From NCBI GenBank assembly GCA_018292915.2, contig JACVVK020000199.1, forward strand, positions 545,001-609,000: a stretch of DNA of 64,000 nucleotides, written 5' to 3'. This stretch comes from Batillaria attramentaria (Eukaryota > Mollusca > Gastropoda > Batillariidae). Below are positions 57,722-64,000 of this stretch, one piece after another. The notes beneath the pieces were generated by a model. That model was given only the letters and a program-made list of their open reading frames with translations. It had not been told where the DNA came from and made no database searches. Both the position numbers and the translations under genes were made by a program. Within the stretch, counting starts at the first letter, position 1; every line of letters starts with the position of its first letter.

Positions 57722-59981
57722 TATGCAAAGACCTTGGAATCAGAAAGACGCGTCACTCCTGCCCTCGTAAGAGAGGACATATAGCGGGACAACGCGAAGA
57801 GTTGTCTGCCCGCATTAGCGCGCATCCTAGATCTGGCCCCTATAGTGACAGCATGGCGGAAAGTGGAAAGCGATCACAAAAGCATGCAATTGTGTTCTGC
57901 GCCGAATTGTTCAAATAACAGACAAATATAAACGGGGAAATACTTCTTTTGGTATTCTTGTGAAAAACAAACTTTTTTTTTTCGCTTTCTTGTCAAAAAA
58001 AAAAAGAAAAAAAAAGACCTCAAGTGGTACGTGTGCATGCAGTGTAAACTAACAGTAAACACACGCGGCTGACGCAGATACAGCGTAATTTTTTTCCCTG
58101 ACAACTTTACAAATTCACGGTGACTTAATTGTGCTAGCGTCTACCTGCATCTAATTCAGAACACACACACAGAACAAAAATCATCCGGCTGAACTTCATT
58201 CTAACCATTGTAAAACCATATCACAACATAGAATCTGCTGGATCGTCGGTCGCAGATATGATTTAATGCTGAGTTAGCAGGAAGTATTCAGCGGATGCGT
58301 CCCATCTTTGGATCTCTCGCACATTCGATCTTTCTGTGTTCCGTACTAGTTTTACTTGAACACATCGAACGAAATGCACTGCGTAGCCTACGTACAAGCA
58401 GTTGAAAGCCAAACTAGATCTTTCGTTCGTCCTCCGGAACTTTGAGAGTACTTATGTTTTCCATAGGCCTAAAACACATGCGAAATATATGGGGGGAGAA
58501 CCACCTGTCAGTCGCTGACATCTTCGTTTTTGTTTATTTTCTTAAAATGTTTTACGGCGCTAGTGTAGGGTTGGGTCAAACAACTGCGTAGATCTGCGGG
58601 ATGCGCGCTAATGCGCGCAGACAACTCTTACGCGTTGGTCCCTCAAAGGGAGGTAAGTGAACTATCTTTATGTTTCCAAGATCTTTGCATTATGCTTCTG
58701 AGTGTGAGTCAGTGGCAAAAACGAAACCCACTGAAATTCCCGCTTTCCACATGTCCAGTTGTAGAGACTCTTGCGAAAAGATACTGCATTCGATGCAAAA
58801 TAATTTGCTAGACCATCCCAGAACATGCTGGTGCACGTCAGTAGATTACGTCACCTTGGAGAGATTTCGAGCCTTCCAGTAAGTTGAGGAATGTTCTAGA
58901 TCTTACCTGTTCAGTTCGTAAGCAGCCCTGCACAGCGTTCTGGATTCTTCTTCTTTCATGAATTTGTTCTCCGCGCATATTCTGTTCATAAAGTATTGGA
59001 GTTGTAGTCTGTTGTATCCCGTATCATCTCTGCGAGTGCACGATGATGGCGGACATAGCATAAGTAAAATACAACACCACGTCTCCAAACAGAGGAATTC
59101 CGAAAGAAAGTGGCGAGACACCCCCCAAGAAAAAACAGCATCACGTCAATCAAACATGACGCACTTACTTTACGTCAGTGCGCGTGCGTCTCTTCTTCGA
59201 TGTTTGTGAGGCGTGTGGCTTTGCAGAGGAAATGTGCTGTGAGTACAAATTTTCGAGTTCAACTGACGATAACGGCTGCAGTGAATTTTTCTAATTTTTT
59301 TGTATATTTTTTATGGCACCCCAGGCTCATTATCTATGTATAGTAGGAGCGATTTTGAGATCTAAAGTGTGTTCACCAGCACTTTCATCAGGTTCGGCTT
59401 ACGCCAAAAGTATAAAAGCGACAACCTCCAAAATTCACTTAGTTGAGAGTCCGGTATTCATGCTATCTATATCCAAAAAATGGAGTGGTTTAGGTAAATA
59501 TGACGCCTTTAAACGCCAGAAAGCCACTTTTTCTGAAAAGGGCGATAACTCGCAAATCATGTGTGCAATCGTATCTGGATCGGGCCTTCTATTCAACAAT
59601 CTTGGATTCATTTAGAAACCCCAAATTTTGAAATCGATCGGTTTCAGTATTTTCGGAGAAATAGGCATCTGAACTGGTTCACATGCAATGTCAATTCAGG
59701 CTCGGTTTACATGAAAACTATAAGAGCGACCATTTTTCTAGTAGTGACTCTGTTCAGAGTCCGTATTCAAGCTATCTACTGCCAAACAATTGAGTGATTT
59801 AAATAAATATTACGCCTGTACACGAAAGACAACCAACTTGTCTCAAAAGGGCGATAACTCCCAAATCACTTAAGCAATCATCACACGCTTGAATCGTCTA
59901 ATGTAACATTTTGATATATTTGGATACCCCAAATTTGAAGCCATTCGGTTGAGTATTTTCGAAGAAACGGGCCCGGACACA

Positions 59982-60024
<43 letters not shown>

Positions 60025-61090
60025 TCCACACAGACGGCACTCACTGAGGAGGAGAAGTGCGTTCGGAACACCATACGCGTCAGCATCGATGACGCAAGTT
60101 TTCTTACGTCATTGTCAGAGTTACACTTGCAAAATCGTCTCTGCGGGAGATCGGCAGTGACGTGCGTTTGTACCACAGATGCTTGCCTATGAACGTGGAA
60201 ATTTTAGCCCGTCCTATTATGTTGTTTCCATTACTATGGAAACAACATAACAAGACAAAAAAACAACAACCAACCAAACACAAAAAACCCAAACCAAACT
60301 AAACCAAAACAACAAGCAAAAACAAACAAACAAACAAACAACCCCCCCCCCCCCCCAGCTATTCTGAATTTAAGCCTGCTTTTCCTTCAAGGAGTTCCGT
60401 GTTTCATCGATAACAATTGTACCCGTCTACGGCCGCTCGATGCGCGTCTTGAACTGGACCAAATTTACTGAAGGATCATTGTCAGTACATGAATTCATCA
60501 AAGGGATTTTGTTTTCGTGTCTATCATTAAAGACTGACTCTGGTCTAAATTCTTAGGCTTAGCTCCGATAATTCTGGCATTGTGTAGGCGTTAGCTTTGC
60601 CACATCCCAGATTCAAGAGGCACATGGAGTTTTCGTAATTATGCTGATGATGATCGCATTGTCGTGCCGATGCGCAGTATATGGGATGCATACTGACAGA
60701 CGTAAATACTACATGTGTCGAAACTACATGTATATCGATGATTCAGCCACTGGCCTTGTGTCAGTTTGGCAAGGAGCGGTTCCTTTGTAACCCCGTCAGA
60801 CGACAAAAGAAAGAAAGAAAGAATGGACGCACGAATAGACGAACAAACAAACAAACAGACGGACGATCGAACGGGCTGGCGGACGCCGGGACGAACTGAC
60901 GGACCAACCAATCGACCAACGACCAACCAACCAACCAGCCATCCAACCAAATACCCAAGCAACCAACCAAGAAACGAAGGAACCAACCAACCAGCCAAGA
61001 AACACACAGTGCCGTCAGCCGTTTGGTAAAATGTGCGTTGGAATCAAAGTAGGCATTCCCCTTTGTTTTCGTCCGTCCAAATATTGGTGA
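57269..61090. other. Non-coding stretch
   Basis: CT and CA microsatellites (57618-57720, 59983-60018), a palindrome with 15-bp arms (60217-60231/60236-60250), an A/C tract (60241-60356) and a CCAA-rich low-complexity block (60795-61005). 59340-59960 has two loose copies of a segment with gggcgataactc and gtattttcg...gaa, which suggests an old duplication. No gene recognised. Confidence 0.45.
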
Positions 61091-61091
61091 T

Positions 61092-61220
61092 GATAACATT
61101 CTTTAAATGTATTTATTCGTTGAGGTCTGTGATGTGTGTTTAGTGCCGCGTGTTTATTACAAATTGCCCAAACTGGGATAATAAATGAAATTGAATTGAA
61201 TTGAATTGAATTGAATTGAC
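61092..61220 (+). repeat. LINE 3' tail with (GAATT)n
   Basis: aaactgggataataaatg followed by seven GAATT-type pentamers is typical of LINE 3' ends. No coding part remains. Confidence 0.6.
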
Positions 61221-61307
61221 GTCATTTGAGGAAAAGGGACATTACGTCAGTCAGATGTCTTCACTAGCTACCGCATAGCACAATAAAGATCCGAATAGGG
61301 CTACCCG

Positions 61308-61508
61308 TCCGGCCAGATCCTACTAGTAAACAGCAAGATTTGTTTGCACGCTGACAGTCTACACCATCCATTTAATCGGCCATGTGGATCACTTTAGAAG
61401 TTCATCTTGAAATAACCCCCTTTCCCACCCCCTTTCCCATAAACTGACGTCATGGACTTAGTGTCATTAAATTTTGCCAGCAGCTACAGCACGGCCACCG
61501 GGGAGCCG
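61308..61508. repeat. Inverted duplication, arm B
   Basis: Reverse complement of 55273-55467. It differs mainly by a short duplicated ccccctttccc segment. Confidence 0.92.
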
Positions 61509-61672
61509 GGATAGCCGAGCGGTCGAGCGTTGGGCTTTCAGTGCTCGGGTCGTAAGTTTAAATCCAAATAGTTGTGCGGCTGGTCTTTTTCTCGTTGCCT
61601 CGCCTTTGATATATCAACCCCGATGCGGCGGATGCGAAAAGGACGTTAAACCCTCAAACACCCACCCACCCG
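61501..61672 (+). repeat. SINE-A copy, diverged
   Basis: Head ccgagcggtcgagcgttggg, body and CACCCACCC tail, more diverged than other copies. It begins where arm B ends; arm A carries only its first few bases. Confidence 0.85.
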
Positions 61673-61689
61673 CTACATCGACCGCCACC

Positions 61690-62430
61690 GAGTTCACTTG
61701 ACAATGCAAGCTGTACAGCACAGAGCCGATTCCAGCGCCGACCGAATGCCCAAGAGCAGTGACGTCACCAAGTCCACTCCTCGACTGACCGCCGCTGCTA
61801 GGAGACGGCTGAACGCGGGCGACACCGTTCTGCGCTTTGACCCCGCCCCCGCCCTATCCCTCTCTGCCCTCGGCCAATGGAAAGCGCCCAGGGCTCTCTG
61901 ACTGACTGACCAGTGAGTAGCCAGTTTCTGCGCACCGGGTGGACAACAGCGCGGTGCTATTATTCCAGAAAAATGTCAGCGCGCTATTGTGCGGCCCCCT
62001 CGCGTTTGCGTTGCTTAGTGGACTGTGATGGTGTAGCTGGGCCGGCCTGGCCTGTGTTACTTTCGCATGACTGAGGTATTTTCCACAGTACACTTCACTG
62101 TACAAACTGAATGCCAAGTTTTGTTCTGGCGAACTGAACACACGCGCGCACGCACCATCTAGCCCGACCCAACCGACAAGACGGACACTCTCGAGCCAAG
62201 CTAAGCTCAGTCCAACCACAGGGCTAGGATTTTCCGTATTTCATGTACCGTTGCTTTCCTTCTAGCTACACAGCGAATAAGTGTATAGATCTTCGTAAGC
62301 CAGCGCACACCAGTCAGTATCATACTTACGGACCCTGACACACAAACTGACCACTGACAGATCAGCGTATAGTAGTGGCGTAATTTGTGACTGACTAGTC
62401 TATGCCGCGGGGCCACGATATAGATAGTGC
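61690..62430 (+). promoter_or_regulatory. GC-rich putative promoter of a downstream gene
   Basis: Contains a GC box (ccccgcccccgcc, about 61843-61855), a CCAAT box (ggccaatgg, about 61872) and a TATA-like tatagata at 62419-62426. A short open frame at 61698-61901 has no recognised domain. Confidence 0.3.
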
Positions 62431-62439
62431 TGCGCCCTC

Positions 62440-62675
62440 TCGACTGCGTTGTCCTGTCGTCAGTACTAATCACTGACAGTGTTTGACGGCCACTCAGTCC
62501 AGCTGCCACAGTGTCCAGCGAAGGACGACCCAGTTGATAACTGAAGAACTTTGACTGAACATCGGCTGACGGTCAACAAGCAGCAAGTCGAGGTCAGTCC
62601 CTGCTACATCCACTGACTGAGACGCCAGAGAGACACTGAGAAGTCACAGTTGCCTGTCAGAAATACGACTGAGAG
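62440..62675 (+). other. Possible untranslated first exon
   Basis: Sequence after the TATA-like box runs to a consensus donor (gagag/gtaagt, exon end 62675). No ATG-led long frame is present, so it would be 5' UTR of a gene continuing beyond the window. Motif-based only. Confidence 0.28.
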
Positions 62676-62719
62676 GTAAGTTTGACATACGTGTTTTGCA
62701 GAACTTTAACATCACTAGA

Positions 62720-63320
62720 GAACAAACAACACCAGTAAAGACTGAAATGGAAATGCCTATGTCTCTCATTAAGGTGACTCTAAGAGGATCTGCTCAACAG
62801 AACCTCTCGTGAATCTTGATAATTGTATCCCTGTAGAACTGACTTTGATATGATCACTTGACAACAACTTGAACAACACCAGTAAACAGACTCAAACACA
62901 TCTGCTCAAGAGAACTGCTCGTGAATCACCCAAGCTTGTTCAAGTTGTAGGCAAACACCGACCGCACCGACTGACAAGAACTGCATCTGTACTTTGTAAT
63001 GTCCTCCTTTCATGTTTGACATCGCTTGAGTTGAAAACAACTAAACAATAACAGCATCAGGGACTTAGAAATGTCCACGATAAAAATGACACCCTGGCAG
63101 TTCTGCCCTACAAAACTTCTCGTGAACAAAAATAATTATTACCAAGACTTGCACACCACCACAATTCACAGGTATCACGCCGTCTGCACCTTGTTACTAA
63201 GTCGTCAGTACATCCCGTTCATATTTGACATCGCCAGTAACAGAAACTTTGAAGTATCTCTGACTTCAGCGATACATATAATTATCTGCTCAAGAGAACT
63301 TCTCGTGAAGTATCCAGTTA
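62720..63320. repeat. Degenerate tandem repeats
   Basis: The motif tctgctcaagagaacttctc gtgaa recurs with changes at 62788, 62900, 63101 and 63284. Other shared words are aacaacaccagtaaa and ttgacatcgc. Confidence 0.6.
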
Positions 63321-63650
63321 TTATCCAACTTTGTTTGCACAGCACACTTCACATGAACCACATCTACACCTTGTCAGTCTAGTCTGACTGTCGTATCCCC
63401 CCTGTCCAACTCAACTGAAGTCGATCGCTCTGCCCCTTTCTCTCTATACTGGTGATGTTTGAGTGGAATTACGTTATCGCGCTGGTCACGTGCGCTGGGC
63501 TTGCGCAACGGAGACGCAAGGGGGAGCGAATTATCGGCTGAGGGCAGCGTAACCCTCGCTCATTACACGCACGCCGACCATTTTCACCGGCCCTTCTGTT
63601 ACAAGGCACGTGACTTATGTAACTGTCACGCAAGAGCAGAGCGACTGGCA

Positions 63651-63653
<3 letters not shown>

Positions 63654-63689
<36 letters not shown>

Positions 63690-63960
63690 GTAATTTATTT
63701 TGGTTGCGTTTGTGGCAATCTCTATTTTCCAACGGTAACAGTTTTGGCAGAAATACCATGTTCGAACTTGCCGTTCTAGCCAAACTACGAAAATATGAGC
63801 AAAGGAAGGAAAAACAAGAAGCTACAGGAATATAAGAGAGAGAGAGAGAGAGAGAGAGAATTGAATTGAATTATTTTACTCGGTTGGTAGGCCATTGGGC
63901 CCATGCAAAGGTTGGTGGGTATGCAAATACATGCACACGGTAAGATTGACATATAATCAC
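63654..63960. repeat. (GA)n arrays and a GAATT-linked repeat
   Basis: GA at 63654-63686 and 63834-63858, then gaattgaattgaatt and a dispersed-repeat-like end (gtaggccattgggccc). Confidence 0.6.
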
Positions 63961-64000
63961 AGTGGTATATGATGCACATGTCTATCAGTAATAAACAACA

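Noticed and set aside
60639..61099. Trp/Leu/Val-rich minus-strand frame resembling a membrane protein
   Set aside because: Produced by the CCAA/ACCAACC low-complexity block. There is no conserved domain, and overlapping frames are equally open.
62788..63310. Heat-shock elements (GAAnnTTC)
   Set aside because: The repeated gaacttc has a one-base rather than two-base spacer and varies between copies.

Overview
This is animal nuclear DNA, most likely from a marine gastropod mollusc. The reasons are long introns, GT-AG splice sites, many tRNA-derived SINEs, LINE and MITE debris, abundant TG, CA, ACAT and ATT microsatellites and poly-C/poly-A tracts, and two intron-rich genes with clear metazoan homology. 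The species is an inference, not something read from a marker gene. There is no bacterial, phage or CRISPR content.

Two genes dominate and face each other tail to tail. On the plus strand (coding 10921-22347 or 22399, 7 coding exons) is a BTB-BACK-C2H2 zinc-finger transcription factor of about 1,210-1,226 residues with nine zinc fingers. On the minus strand (coding 43373 down to 25429, 19 coding exons) is a striatin-interacting protein (STRIP/FAM40), a scaffold of the STRIPAK phosphatase-kinase complex. Poly(A) signals for the two strands lie only about 50 bp apart near 24.85 kb, so the transcripts should meet or overlap at their 3' ends.

The STRIP gene is odd. All 18 introns keep GT-AG ends and the protein is recognisable throughout, but about 13 single-base frame breaks lie in eight of its exons. 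The zinc-finger gene has one such break, near its C-terminus. The cause is either base-level assembly error or recent loss of STRIP function at this locus.

Layout: 1-9.3 kb is repeat-rich DNA without a recognised gene. 9.3-24.85 kb is the zinc-finger gene, with SINEs very close to two of its splice sites. 24.86-43.5 kb is STRIP. 43.5-62.4 kb is a transposon and satellite landscape: a 5'-truncated LINE with its target duplication, a 49-bp minisatellite, SINEs, MITEs, a 714-bp inverted-repeat element and a 6-kb-spaced inverted duplication. 62.4-64 kb may hold the promoter and untranslated first exon of another plus-strand gene. No new defence, biosynthetic or regulatory system was found. The strongest points are the STRIP frame damage, the convergent gene ends and several apparently uncatalogued repeat families.
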